NCBI GenBank assembly: GCA_012295275.1
Contig: CM022666.1
Span: 787,501 to 851,500 of the forward strand
Reading direction: 5' to 3'
Origin: Chrysomallon squamiferum
Lineage: Eukaryota > Mollusca > Gastropoda > Neomphalida > Peltospiridae
DNA: 64,000 nucleotides
Position numbers and translations under genes: made by a program. Of the stretch, positions 49,285-61,568 are shown one piece after another (within the stretch, counting starts at the first letter, position 1; every line of letters begins with the position of its first letter). The notes below the pieces were generated by a model. It ran no database searches. It had not been told where the DNA came from and was given only the letters and a program-made list of their open reading frames with translations.

Positions 49285-49914
49285 CATGTTTCTTGTTTAA
49301 CTCAAATCTCATGAAAATGATTCAAAATTTAAGTATCTGTAAGACAGAGCTTCATGAATGACTGCAAATAAAATGCTTAATACTTAGTTCCTGCAAAAGA
49401 GTAATTTTAATTATCATACAAATATATTTGTACACATGAAATCACCAGCTAACTGTAGTCTTAAATTATGTACGGAGGGTTTTATTGAGATTCTAAATAA
49501 TGGCAAGAATCAAAAGCATGTAAGCTTGACTAATGTTTCAGAAATCAATATGCAACTTGTAAGAATAATACAGCTTTTTTTTTTTCTTACAGTGCAATAA
49601 AACAGTTCACATTGTGGCTAAGATTTTAAGATGCTAGAGACCAGTATATTCCCTTCTGGTGTTTGTACATCAAAGAACATAATCAGTAGAACTATGAAAT
49701 AAAAGACAACAACTTTGTTCTTTACATTTTTATATCAACAAAATAAAAAAATATAAAATAATAATAATAATAATAATAATAATAATTCTAACAAGTCAAC
49801 AGCAACAAATGAAACATAAAAACAAATTTTAAAAAATTAATTTGCATGTGGATAACTGATTGTGAAACCAGTAAAAAAAAATAAAAAGGAAAAAAAAAAT
49901 ATATAGGAAAAAAA
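49282..49914. other. AT-rich non-coding sequence
   Basis: (AAT)n at 49757-49787. No gene. Confidence 0.5.
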
Positions 49915-50410
49915 GAAATGGTTTTACAAACAAGCAGTTGCAGTTGTCACATTAAAAGAAATTAATCTGTTTTCAAATGTGTTAGAGGAAGCGGAATTTG
50001 TCTCTAAAGAAAGGGAATCAATTTGTTTAAAAAGTAAGAAAAGCCCACAACAGTAACGCTGCTGCTGTTGTTGTTGCTGGTGTCAGTCAGTTTTAAATAA
50101 ATGAATTTTCAACACAATTCAACACAATTCAACACACATTCTGAACTTTAAAAATGATTAGAAACCTGCTGGCTCTGACAACACTGACTCTTTCTTGCAG
50201 ATTAGCACCAAGTTTTTGCTTTGCTTGTACCCTCCCACAGACAGTAAAATACAATTACCGTTTGCAGTATTGTGTGCACTGGGTGGAACGGGATTTTTAC
50301 AAACAGGTTAATTTACAAGTCACATTAGGGGAAATTAATCTGTCTTAGTGTTACAGAATGCTTCTAAACAGAGAAAATCGGTTTGTATAAAACAACAACA
50401 ACAGAACAGG
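49915..50410. repeat. Two-copy old duplication about 370 bp apart
   Basis: TTTTACAAACAAGCAGTTGC, GTCACATTAAAAGAAATTAA at 49922 matches TTTTTACAAACAGGTTAATT, GTCACATTAGGGGAAATTAA at 50294. Both continue into 'gaatc/gaaaatcrrtttgt' phrases. The 64-codon frame at 50154-50348 lies between and within the copies and is not supported as a gene. Confidence 0.55.
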
Positions 50411-50929
50411 ACAAATTGCTTTTGATTTGTCTGTTAATTCCAAAATAACAACACAGCAATCAACATTTAGAGCTAGCTGAACACAACCTGAACAATCTAC
50501 GTCAAATAAATCATTCTCTGAAATCACATCAACAATTAGTAAAAGTACACAGTGTGACTAATTTAATCTTTAAGTGACTGTAAGATACTGAAAGAACTTT
50601 CACAAGAAACCTAATAAATTCTGTTTTTAATTTTGTGCAAGGGTGTACACAGAATTAAGAAGGGTTCTTTTTGTACACACGTTCCAAGACAAGAAAGGAT
50701 GTATGTTTCGTAACACCACAGAGCAACGTCTAGAACGGGAAATTTAACTGTTTGCAGGTTAGAACTGATTCCGGCAACCATTTTTTTTTTTGGTTCAAAT
50801 CACCACTGTAAATCAAAACTGCTGAATAAACCAGGATGACTGAACTCATCCAGTTTTACAGCTATCTCAACAAACCCTGAACAATAATTTTAAAAAAAAA
50901 ACAATAAAAAAAAAACTTCAAAGCATTTG
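50411..50929. other. Non-coding sequence
   Basis: No gene or firm element. Confidence 0.4.
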
Positions 50930-51300
50930 GCCATAAACCTTCCCTCTGGGTGCACGTACCAAATTCTGCAACACGATACGAAGCCATTATCTGAGTAAAA
51001 TGATACTCAGCAACCGTGCTTCAGTCTGCAGCCAACAGTTTAGCAAAAATGATACCAGGTCATGTGACAGGAAGTGTGTCAACCAAAGGCCTGCACGCTT
51101 CAGTGAGCATGTAATCTGCAGCGAGACAAATTACTGATGCATCACTTGATAACATCAGAAAAACACGGGCTGTTCAAATGTCGAGAGGACACATCAAAGC
51201 AGTTGGCGAATTAGCCCAGAGTGGTGTGTGTCTGCTGCCAGAATGAAACAGAGCAGCTTTAAAAACAATTGATGTTTTGTGTTTTAAAACTTCCAGTGAT
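50930..51300. promoter_or_regulatory. Candidate regulatory island 9, with M-box-like site
   Basis: Complex sequence with GTCATGTGAC (51059-51068), a palindrome-like bHLH-Zip (MITF/TFE/USF-type) site. It also has AAACAATTGATG (Sox-like AACAAT), GGCTGTTCAAATG and ACATCAAAGC (TCF-like). No exon signature. Confidence 0.35.
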
Positions 51301-51403
51301 TAATGAATGCAGTGGAAAAAAAAATAAAAAAAAAATAAATAAACAGTGTGTTTTGTTTGAGCTCTGATGTAAATGTTGATAAACATGTGCGGGTAACAGC
51401 ATA

Positions 51404-51404
<1 letters not shown>

Positions 51405-51447
<43 letters not shown>

Positions 51448-51565
51448 TAATATTTCATCCAGTTTGCATAATATATGTTAATGTTTGTGTGTATATTTAT
51501 ATCTGTGTGTGTGTGTGTATGTGTGTATATATATATATATATCTATATATATATATATACACACA
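51405..51565. repeat. (AT)n-(GT)n-(AT)n microsatellites
   Basis: Two AT/GT compound runs separated by a 60-bp AT-rich spacer. Confidence 0.97.
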
Positions 51566-51906
51566 CTTTTTTTTAAATGATGCAATGCAGACTATTGCTC
51601 CAGCCCATCCCTCCACACCTAAGGTAAACATAAAAACAAATCGTTCACTCATTAATCATATTTTGAAGTAAACTCTTTACACCAGGTCAAGGTGACATTT
51701 TGAACCAGTTTCCAAGCCCAAGTACAACACAGATTAAAGCATGTTCTTTTTCTTATCTGAAACATCAACAGACTTTTTATCTATAATCCTTTGATGCCGT
51801 GACTTTATGCTAACTGCAACATAAACTTAGCAACATCTAAATTCGTTCAGTACAAGTATTACATATTCTCACTGACTGTGAACTATTTTTCATCAAGTTC
51901 TCAAAT
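51566..51906. other. Non-coding sequence
   Basis: No element recognised. Confidence 0.4.
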
Positions 51907-52240
51907 GACTAGTCAACACAGTGTGACTTGCTAGTTTTATACCACAAACAGAATTAAATAAGCAAGTTAATAAAATCAGTTGTAGTACATTAATAATGCT
52001 ATTTATAACGTTAACACACTATAAACAAAGATATATGTTATTACTGTTTAATAAGATAACATGTTATATGAAGATGACTGACTAGTCAACACAGTGTGAC
52101 TTGCTAGTTTTATACCACAAGCAAAATCAAATAAGCAAGTTAATAAAGTACATTAATAATGCTATTTATGTAACGTTAACACACTATATACAAAGATATA
52201 TGTTATTACTGTTTAATAAGATAACATGTTATATGAAGAT
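51907..52240. repeat. Recent tandem duplication, unit 165-173 bp
   Basis: GACTAGTCAACACAGTGTGA starts at 51907 and again at 52080. Copies are nearly identical through GTTATATGAAGAT (ending 52075 and 52240), with two small deletions and a few substitutions. Confidence 0.95.
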
Positions 52241-53140
52241 TTAACAAATTGGATAATTATACCAAGGTACAATAAAATCAAAGCACTGTGTGTGTGTGCA
52301 CTGTGTGTGTGTGTGTGTGTGTGTGTGTTTGTAATACAGATGTGAATATTTACACTTATAATGAAGATATGAACAAATGTATATGACTAAGTGAAAAAAA
52401 ATGACGTAATGAATGTTTAACAAAGTAACACTTATTCCAACAACATGAAACATTGTTATGTAATAATATGTGAAACAATGTATTTTCTCATGTTCTAATT
52501 TAACTGTTGATAAACATGTGGTAATATAAAATTGAAAAAATATATATATATAACTTTATAAGAACACTTTTCTAGGACTTTATTTTTTCTTTGTATGCAG
52601 ATATTGCAAAAGAAACAAGAACACACACACAAATAAATTAATCTCTAAATACAGAATAATGCACTTACACCTGAACAGGTAACCAGTTGAAGGTGAAACA
52701 CCCTACCTGTACAGGTGTTTTACCTTTAAGGGATGGGCAGCCACAGGGTTCATTTCACAATTAACATCCAGTCTGTGTCAAAAATAAGTCTTGGGTCACA
52801 ACGTGTTGAATAAATTACAACAAACTGGGTTAAGTCTTGGCTTGGAGGTTCTTTTTTTTGTTTTATTGCATGTATGAAAAATTATCTGATACAGGAAACC
52901 TGCTGTCTGTCTATCTGTCTGTCATCATGTTTTTTTGTACAGTCAGCAGAGTACTGATTAAGCAACAAGTGATATTTGTATACAAACATTCTCAGAAAAG
53001 GATAACATCTGATAGACAAATACTTCAGCTTTGGTTTGAATGGGAAATAACTGAAAATATCCACTGAGAAGGATTGATCCCCATTTGTATCACATTTAAT
53101 CTAGAAGTCTCTACCACAGAGCTGTAGTTTAATCATTAAA
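52241..53140. other. Non-coding sequence with short (GT)n
   Basis: GT run at 52287-52328, AT run near 52541-52552. Complex patch at 52670-53060 without splice-bounded frames. Confidence 0.45.
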
Positions 53141-53264
53141 GATTTAAAAAAAAAAAAAAAATGTATTTGATAAAAAAATAAAAATAATAATAATAAATTA
53201 AGTAAACTTGAGAAAGTAATTTGATCTACTGAACTATTATATTTTAGGTATGTATGTATATACA

Positions 53265-53295
<31 letters not shown>

Positions 53296-53339
53296 TTATG
53301 CATGTCTGTGTGTGTGTATGTGTATATATATATATATAT

Positions 53340-53387
<48 letters not shown>

Positions 53388-53453
53388 ATATATATATATA
53401 TATGTATGTATATGTATATATATGTGTGTGTATTTGATATATGTGTGTGTATA

Positions 53454-53488
<35 letters not shown>

Positions 53489-53525
53489 GTATTTAATATA
53501 CATGTGTGTATATATATATTCACCT
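53141..53525. repeat. (AT)/(GT)/(ATGT) compound microsatellite
   Basis: Alternating ATGT, GTGT and ATAT runs from 53248 to 53520, preceded by poly(A) and (AAT)n. Many frames are open in both strands because of the repeat. Confidence 0.97.
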
Positions 53526-53855
53526 GTACATATCCCCCCCATCAGTCTTCACCTGTCAGTTTTGTCTGCACGTATTCATCAAAATGGTGGCCACAGGAAG
53601 GCTGGGCAGTATGTGTGATTTGAACTTGCACACTCTGCCAGCGACCTTTGTCAAATTAAAACCGAGGCGATTAAAAAGCATGGGAAAAGAACCTGACATC
53701 ACTTTCACATAAAACCCACACAGTCGAAATGTCAGAGAGAAGTCACTGAACGGTTTATGTCACATACAAAATCTCCGGGGAAACCAAATTTTTTTAAAAA
53801 TTTTTTTTAAAAGTACTAGCAATATAGATATTCTCTCTCTCTCTTTTTTTTCCTT
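53526..53855. other. Complex non-coding stretch
   Basis: Includes a C-run (53535-53540) and the GC-balanced GGTGGCCACAGGAAGGCTGGGC. A plus frame of 68 codons crosses it without splice support. Confidence 0.35.
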
Positions 53856-53859
53856 CTTT

Positions 53860-54320
53860 CAGAAACATCATGAAAAAAAAAAAATGATGAAAAATGTGGT
53901 ATTCACAAAATGATGCCATTTCCCATCAATTTAGTATAATTTATAAAAAAAATTTAACATGGAGCAGTTACGTAATTTGTTGAAAATGTTGGGTTTTTTG
54001 TGTTGTTTTTTTAATCCTGAAATTGGTTGATTATGAGAAAATAATCTATTTCCCATCATTTTAATGCAATTTATTAGAATTTGAAATCAGAAACATATAA
54101 ATTAAATAACATTTTTTGAGAAGGTAATGCAATTCCCACCACTTTAATTTATTTGAATTAAAAACCTGCAATAAAATAAAATTTAAAAAAAAAAAATATA
54201 TATATATATATATAACAGAAGGTTTCAGTAACTACTATTAAAATACAATGCATGGGAAAATGAATATACTGCTTTTCCCATTCCAAATAACAAGCAAATA
54301 ATTTAACTAGTATTATTATG
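53860..54320. repeat. Old tandem array, about 81-143-bp spacing
   Basis: CATTTCCCATCANTTTARTR followed by AATTTATT recurs near 53914, 54048, 54129 and 54272 with strong divergence. Confidence 0.5.
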
Positions 54321-54689
54321 GTTTTGCTTTCCATTCAGTGGAGAAAAAACTTTTTTTTTTTTTTTTTTTTTTTAAACAAATGCATGTTTTTTTTTTTCTT
54401 GTTTTTCCAGACAAATATCAGAAATCATACACTGTGATTTCAGGAAAAACTCCAGACAGAAAATTTTCCTTTAAAAATATCAACAAACGATTTGAGTGGT
54501 ATCTAGACATGTTTATAGTTATCACAAAACCAGTTGTATATGTTACTTGTATCTGTATAATAATGAAAAAACAAAAACTTTTATGTTATTATGGAACATT
54601 TGAAGGTCAGCAGAAAGGAAGTTTTTCAGACGTACCTTTCCATAAACAGCAAAGCAAACACAATGAATGACCTTCAGTAAAACAGTAAC
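54321..54689. other. Non-coding sequence
   Basis: Poly(T) 54350-54373. A 110-codon plus frame (54338-54670) has poly-Phe from the T run and shows no splice or family evidence. Confidence 0.4.
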
Positions 54690-54805
54690 AGACCAGTGGT
54701 GTGGATTATACAGACAGCACAACTGGGCCACTGAAGAGAATTGATCTCACGACCTATCTGATGTGAGACGTGTGGTCCAACCAATGAGCCAGTGAGGAAT
54801 CAAGC
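54690..54805 (-). repeat. tRNA-derived SINE head, moderately preserved
   Basis: The minus strand reads TGGCTCATTGGTTGGACCAC (A-box), then ACGTCTCACATCAGATAGG (anticodon arm region) and GTGAGATCAATTCTC (degenerate B-box), then CAGTGGCCCAGTTG. Order and spacing suit a tRNA-derived head. The body to the left is barely recognisable. Confidence 0.6.
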
Positions 54806-56090
54806 TCGGTGAAAAATCTATAAATCATTTAGTTCTGGAGAGAATTCTGGGATCTGCTGCCCGAGAAAACTAATCAGTCGTATAAATATTGATAATGGCT
54901 GCACAAACCTTGGAATATGTTCTGCCGTTGTTGTAGTAGTTGTACACCACACAGTATCTGACAAACTCCTATTTCATATCTTTGTGTGTATATATATATA
55001 ATCATAAAAGTTTTAAAAACAGGAAGGCTGGCTTGAGTAACTTGAAATGGTGCAAATAATCAGAATAACCTAAATACATTTTTTATATTTACTGTACATG
55101 ATTGTTTTGTTGCTGATATTCAACCATTAATAACAATAAAGTACGTCATAAAATACAAGATGTATCCTCTACAAAAAAGGTTATATTTTATATGTGTGTG
55201 TGTTATATTTCTGTGAGCTAGAGTTATTGTAAGAAAGAAATAAAGAGTTTATAATACACATATAAGATACTTCAAAAAGCAAAACTGCGAGATTATATAT
55301 ATATACTTCCAACAGAAACACACAACACAACTGTTAAATGAAACAATGAATAAATCAGAAAATGACAGCTTCAAGATTTGATCCTCTCATCTCATCCTCT
55401 TGAAGTGGTCAACATTCTGACTAACTGACATTTCTGATGAATAATGTGAAAATATTTTGTATGCAGATGTAAAATATTTAGTTTCTGTCTTTTAAGACAA
55501 GCAAGAAATCCACTGGCTCTTCAAACAGAATCACCAGCATGTGCTATTTTTTATTAGTTATATCCAAAGACTTGTGTAGCATCAAGATTTTAAATGTTAT
55601 TTTCACAGACTGAATAAAAAATATTTTTAAATCAAATTCAGAGTAATTTTAATGTTTCCACTTGGTGTTTCTAGCCTATAATGTCACACAAAGTGTTATT
55701 TTCAGTGCTTAATCACTTTTTAATGATTTGGACAAATTTGTAACAGATGCTAAGTGTGTATTTAATTGTTCTAATTATTACTCTCTTGCCTGAAGCAACA
55801 GAGAGTTATTGCATCGCAGTATGTTTATTATATATCAGTATGTAACACTTATCAATACATACTGCCATTCAGCTACTGAATGTAATGATTGCCCAGTGCG
55901 GAATTTGTACCAGCTAAAAACAATCATTATATTTAATAACAGTATTATTATTATTAAATAATAGTATATTGTTGCAGAGTAAATTATAGTCTTCAGTTGA
56001 TCTTCTGGTTCTCTTTAATAATAATAAAAATAACTATTATTATACTAATTATAATATTAATACTAATACTAACTATTATTATTACAATAT
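54806..56090. other. AT-rich non-coding sequence
   Basis: Short (TA)n runs. A complex patch near 55780-55920 contains TACTGCCATTCAGCTACTGA. No gene. Confidence 0.5.
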
Positions 56091-56129
<39 letters not shown>

Positions 56130-56130
56130 G
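56091..56130. repeat. (AGT)n microsatellite
   Basis: About 13 AGT triplets. Confidence 0.97.
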
Positions 56131-56239
56131 ATAAATAATTAGCAATAATATATAACAAATAAATAAATAAATAATTTAAACGTTAAAATAACGTCAAACA
56201 AAATGACAGTGCTATATTATATATATCATTGATACGTTT

Positions 56240-56574
56240 CTTCCGTTAAGTTTGTGTTCATTCGAGGAATCCGAGACACGTAAAGAACAGCCAGGTGTCA
56301 GATGCAGTAAAAACGAACTTCACCCAGAATTTCTACTGACATCTTCCCCTCCCAGGAAACCTGCAGTCAGTTGCGCCTGTAGCCCGCACGGTTTCACACA
56401 CCAATACTGAGCTTTTGGGGGAAAGAAACAGACACAGAGCCTTGTTCGTTTTGGCTTTCGGGATACTTTCCACAGTGCAGATTATTTCGCGACTAGAAAT
56501 GTATGCCTCATTTTTAAAAAAATGTTTAAAAATTTCACGCTTATTAAAAAAAAACTGAAGTAATGCAAACTTAC
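56240..56574 (-). promoter_or_regulatory. CpG-rich flank of the candidate first exon (start of intron 1 or part of promoter)
   Basis: GC-balanced, CpG-containing sequence adjoins the GTAAGT donor and continues for about 300 bp before AT-rich simple sequence returns near 56.2 kb. It has no splice-bounded frame that I trust on either strand. CpG-rich first-intron sequence next to promoters is common. A bidirectional promoter is an alternative. Confidence 0.35.
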
Positions 56575-56831
56575 CCGCTTTTTTTTTTTTCACAGTTCGC
56601 TTCCGTAGCAGATGTATGTATGTTATTGTATAATCCAGCTAATTTGCTAATATCCGTCAAATGAACACAATGCGAAAATCCTTCCAACAAGCCGGAGTCC
56701 TCTTTGTCGACTGGTGCCCGGCCTATTTTTAGATCGCTGCGTCTCCGGTACGGAAGCGCACTGGCGATGTCTGAACCAGTGGCGCGAGTTGGACGGCTGT
56801 TCCGTTCTCCTCCCGGTGTAACAGCGATCAT
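56575..56831 (-). CDS. Candidate first coding exon of an unrecognised gene
   Basis: The minus-strand frame opens at ATG (56829-56831) and stays open for 85 codons. It begins MIAVTPGGERNSRPTRATGS and passes through ALPYRRRSDLKIGRAPVDKE. The exon would end in phase 2 at ...GCGG followed by a perfect GTAAGT donor (56569-56574). It coincides with the window's most CpG-rich block (several CGG, GCG, CGC and TCG words), typical of an unmethylated promoter or 5' exon in a CpG-depleted invertebrate genome. A 38-base A run lies just upstream on this strand, and the ATG context (ATTCC ATG A) is weak. A run of 12 A in the coding strand near the end gives EKKK. I do not recognise the protein. The block could instead be a 5' UTR that is open by chance. 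No second exon was found downstream. Confidence 0.4.
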
Positions 56832-56841
56832 GGAATGCAGT

Positions 56842-56843
<2 letters not shown>

Positions 56844-56881
<38 letters not shown>
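56844..56881. repeat. Poly(T), 38 bases
   Basis: Uninterrupted T run, read as A on the minus strand, immediately upstream of the candidate first exon. Long poly(dA:dT) tracts exclude nucleosomes and are frequent at promoters. It could also be the A-tail of an inserted retroelement on the minus strand. Confidence 0.9.
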
Positions 56882-56884
<3 letters not shown>

Positions 56885-57785
56885 TGAACAAAACGAATTA
56901 ATAAAAATAACCAGTCAGCCCAGTGCGTTTTTATGTATGATTAATACGCCTTTATAAATATTTCGTTACATTTTTTAATGGAATTAATCAAATAAAATAA
57001 TAAAATAAAACGATTTTATAAATTAAAATCCAAATTATAAATAACATAATAATCTTTATATTTTTATTTTTTTATTTTTTTTATAAACGATATAAAAATG
57101 ATTCCTTTGTAAAAGATAGCAAAATTAATTAATTAGAATTACTACTACTACTACTAATAATAATAATAATTTTTATATGGATGGTTTTATAATAATAATA
57201 ATAATAATAATAAAACCCTCCATATAATTTATTGAAGGCAGTACTGGAATACTTGGCTTTAAATGCAAAACTGTTTGAGGAAGATGTTCTTTTTTCATTC
57301 TTTCTTACTTTCTTTTTATTTTATTTTTAAATGTGTGTGTTTGTTTTTTATTTACTTCTTTATTCTTTTTATACTTTGGTTTGACTGTGTTTTATTAAAC
57401 AAAATTTCAGCTTCTGTATGTACTTTTAATATATTGTTTAATACTTAATTTTTATTTATTATTTTATTTATTTATTTATTTATTTATTTGTTAAAGTTTT
57501 TAATAACAAGATTATATTTCGTTTCAGGTCTAGAAAATAAATGTAAAATATTTTTCTTTCAAATTTATCTAAAGTGAATCCAGTTTCAGATACTCACATT
57601 TTGTAAAAAGTATTTTGTACGTGGCTGGAAACTCAGTCTGTTGTAGTCATTTGTCTAAACAATTTTTCAATTCCATGTCAAATACATGATCAAAGTTAAT
57701 GATACATTTCATAGACTGTTTTTTTTCTTTTTTTGGTCTGTATGTATTTTTTTTTTTTTTTTTTTTTTACCATTTTAAAGATTGC
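56882..57785. other. AT-rich sequence upstream of the candidate first exon
   Basis: (ACT)n/(AAT)n at 57141-57171 and 57191-57213, (ATTT)n near 57460-57490 and poly(T) 57748-57768. No TATA/Inr arrangement that I can defend. Confidence 0.5.
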
Positions 57786-57789
57786 TTCA

Positions 57790-58065
57790 CTTTTAGTTTA
57801 TATATTATAAATTGGTTTATTTTGAATTTAAAGTTTACAGATTGGAACATTTTGATATTTACATTTTATAGACTAGTTGATTTTGAATTTACATTTTATA
57901 GGCTGGTTCATTATAAATTTACATTTTATAGACAGGTTTATTTTGAATTTACATTTTATAGATTGGTTCATATATTACATTTTAAAGACTGGTTCATTTT
58001 GAATTTACATTTAATAAATTGGTTCATTTTGAATTTACATTTTCTAGATTAGCTAATTTTGAGCT
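57790..58065. repeat. 30-bp minisatellite, about nine copies
   Basis: GAATTTACATTTTATAGACT followed by GGTTCATTTT repeats every 30 bp with substitutions and one short unit. Since 30 is a multiple of 3, a plus frame of 117 codons is open with a ten-residue period (FTFYRLVHFE). Non-coding by composition and lack of splice signals. Confidence 0.9.
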
Positions 58066-60400
58066 GATCTACAAAAAGGGATACCATAAACAGACTGAGT
58101 AAATCTGTACAACTCTACTGGAAAGCTCAGTCTTTCATGTATATTTTTCTCTCTTCAAAAGTACGGTCTTCATTGACTATTAGGAGAAATCTATTACAGG
58201 CACACAGGAGGGTAATAATGTACTGTCCTCCCAAGAGAATATTATGTTAGTTTTTAGTCCCTGTAAAAAAAAATAATTACATGTATTTGGCCTCAGACAA
58301 CTACAGATTAGCAGACACATATAGTTTAACGTGTGTGTTTCACTGAGTAAATTATTTCAGTCCCTTTTTGTTTGTTTTTTGGGTTTTTTTTAGTCAAATG
58401 TAGTATGGTTAATGTAATTTGGTGACAATCTAATTAAGTTTTTTGTTTGTTTTAAATTTCTGCACACAAAAAGATACTCAAAAGAAAGACAGAAAAAGGG
58501 AAACATGTCAGTCCTCTTCATTTTACTACTTTATTATTAGCAAAGCCTGGTTGCTACAAGCGAAGTAACAGTTCAGACGTACTGTTGAACAAAACATGTT
58601 TAGGTTCTTTCCTGACATCACCAAAATTTACACTCTACCAGTACAAATGTTTTAAATAAATTTAAAGTGTCTCTCAAATTATAACTCTGACCTTTTGTTG
58701 CTGTCAGGAAGTAACAGAACATTTTTTAATTTCGCTGAACACGGTGGATAAGGTCAGCCTCATTTAATTTGATTTTAATGCTAAATGTAAAGTCAAACAG
58801 GCTTCAAAGTGGAAAGTTGACGGCAACACTGACGTTGTTCCAGTTAGTTTTATTTTCTGTCTCGTGTACATACAAAGTGAAAGAAAAATAAAATTAAAAA
58901 AAGAATAATACTAATATTCTAGTGACTGACTGAAAATAAATAAATAAATAAATAAATAAATAGAACAAAAAATAATAAAAAATAAAAATTTACAATTTCA
59001 TTGCTGTATTTGCCCCAAAATACCAATATTCTGACTCTTAACTACAAAAAATAAATTAAAAAACTGACAATTTCCCTACCTGATTTGCCATAGATACTGT
59101 TATTCTAAACTTGAATTTAAAACAAAAATAACATACCAAATCTACAATATCACTGCTTTATCCATATTAAGAAAACAAAGAAATAATCAACAGCAAAGCT
59201 CAACACATTTGAAATCCACAGTTTAAATAGGCTCATGCTTCTGTTTAAAGATAATACATACAGCAGAGAAGAAACCTTACATCTGCCGTGCTGAACTTAC
59301 TCTTTTATCATCCGCATCAAGGCATCTTTTATTTTCACCTTCTAAAATAATGACCTTGTTTATGGGTCATGACAATAGTGGGGGGGGAGGGAGCAGTAAT
59401 TCAGTGGATGCCTGAAAGGATGATCATGTGATCCAGTCATCTTCTGATCAGTCAAGAATATAAAACCCTAAAAAAAACCTACTATTTTGATTTTGAACAC
59501 AATATGTTCTCAATTTTATGCTCTTTGATATTATTCTTCAATATGTGTGGATGTACAATGTGTAGTAGATGTGAACAGACAAAATGCATTTTTTGATTTA
59601 GTTTTTATTAGTTATATTACTTGGGTTTATGTTCCAATCTTTGCTAATATATATATATATATATATATTAAAAAGTGTAAGAATCATTAAATGCTGAAAT
59701 TCATATTTCAACTGTAATATCTTTTCATGTGTAGAAAAGTAAAAGCCAAAACAGATAATAAAAATAATAAATCTGTTCAGTGAAAATCTTCCTTAGTTTT
59801 TATTCAGAATTTTTAAACAATAAAAAAATTTAATAATAATAATAAAAAAAATATAGATATATATATAAAAAATAATAGAAATAAATTATGAATTAGTGAA
59901 TCAACTTGGTTTTTCTAATTTTCAGTTATTTATTTTAATTTTCTTCAGCCTCTCACTTAAAATATATATTCCAATGGAGAAGAGAATGAATAACAACAAC
60001 AACAACAATAAAAATTAATTAATTAATAGATAACCATAAAATAAACAACAACAAAAAAACACACATATGGATAAAATATGTTTTATCCTTTCATAACAAG
60101 AAATAAAAATATACTTACATATTTATACATGTATATGTTCAAACAAACACTACTGCTGGTTCAAATATTTAACATACAGATTAAGCTAACAATATTTTTC
60201 AGTATCACCACAATAACACAAATGTAGCTTATTATGTACAGTTAGCTAAATAGACTATGCCTCAGAAAATGTATTTAGATTTGTATTTTATTCACTTTTT
60301 ACAATAATCATTTCAGCAAGTGTTGTGAAATTAATATTATAAAACAGCATGTTACAAAAATAATTTATATTAGTGGCTTGAAAACTGAAAAAAATAATAA
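58066..60400. other. Intergenic or intronic AT-rich sequence
   Basis: Contains a G-run (59379-59391), AT run 59648-59669, (AAC)n near 59994-60008 and (AAT)n at 60399-60432. Related phrases (TACAATTTC/CTACAATATCACTG) between 58980 and 59160 hint at an old ~70-bp repeat. No gene. Confidence 0.5.
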
Positions 60401-61528
60401 TAATAACAATAATAATAATAATAATAATAATAAGGGAAGATGGCATTCCACAATTAAATATTTTTTAAATTAATAATTTTGGAAACTAAATTATTAAATG
60501 GTAATACCAGAGTTAAAAACCCCAAAATGTTTACCATAGAAAAAAAAAAAAAAAATCAATAAATATTTTCAATATCGCAATAAATAACATGAAAATATTA
60601 TAAAATATAAAGTCAAATAACTGAATTGATTGAAAAAAATGTCTTTTAGAAATGAAGTTTTCTTCAGTATTTTCCAGTTGAACTTTATTTTATTGGTTTT
60701 AAACTGAAAAATTCCATAAATCACAATAATTTTGACCCTAACAGTTTTGAAACTGTTATTAACAAGTAATTTACAAAATGTTAATATCAATAATGTTAAA
60801 AAACAAGATTATAAAGTAACGAGTTATATATACATATCCATTTTGTTAACATATTCACATCTATAGTTTTGTAAACTTATAATTTTAATAACCTTTTATC
60901 ATTTTAAAATGTTTTTATTTCCTTACCCTGCACATACCCCACTCCAATTTACTATGTTTCTAATATTCAAATAACAGGATACAATTACAAACAAGTCCTT
61001 ACTTCCTTTGGTTGCATTAACTGGAATTATTCAAGTCTTATTCAAACCAAGTTATGAACATTCTTTGGGAATTAAAATCTTGGTATACATAAATATAAAT
61101 ATATATATATAACTGTAATGTGTGTGCGTGTGTGTAATTTATAATAAACACCATTTTAATACATCATCCATTTTACTGGATTTAAAATTTTAAAACAATT
61201 TTCAAATGTTAACTGTAATATTCTCAAGAAATAAGAATTTATAAAGTTTTAAATATTGGATAAATATATTAAATACATTTCATAGACTTCCTTGTGAGTA
61301 TTTTATATTGTAGGACCCCACACTTTGCTAATAATAAAGTACGGAGTAGTAAAATCACTTTTTGAATGGAACCTATTCATAATCAGTAATATAACAAATG
61401 AACACTGAATAAATAAAACAAGTATTATCAATTTATTAACAATTATTAATTTTATTTTTTGTTTACATATCTGTAAAAAACAAAACAAAAATCAAATAAC
61501 ATCACAGCAAAGATAAATTATTATTATA

Positions 61529-61568
<40 letters not shown>

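Noticed and set aside
54338-54670. 110-codon plus-strand frame
   Set aside because: It starts in a poly(T)-encoded Phe run and has no recognisable domain or splice context.
56581-56600. Plus-strand acceptor (T-run then CACAG) implying a plus-strand exon
   Set aside because: All three plus frames after it hit stops within about 25 codons, while the minus strand stays open with a perfect donor.
57699-58052. 117-codon plus-strand frame with a ten-residue repeat
   Set aside because: It translates a 30-bp AT-rich minisatellite and a poly(T) run.
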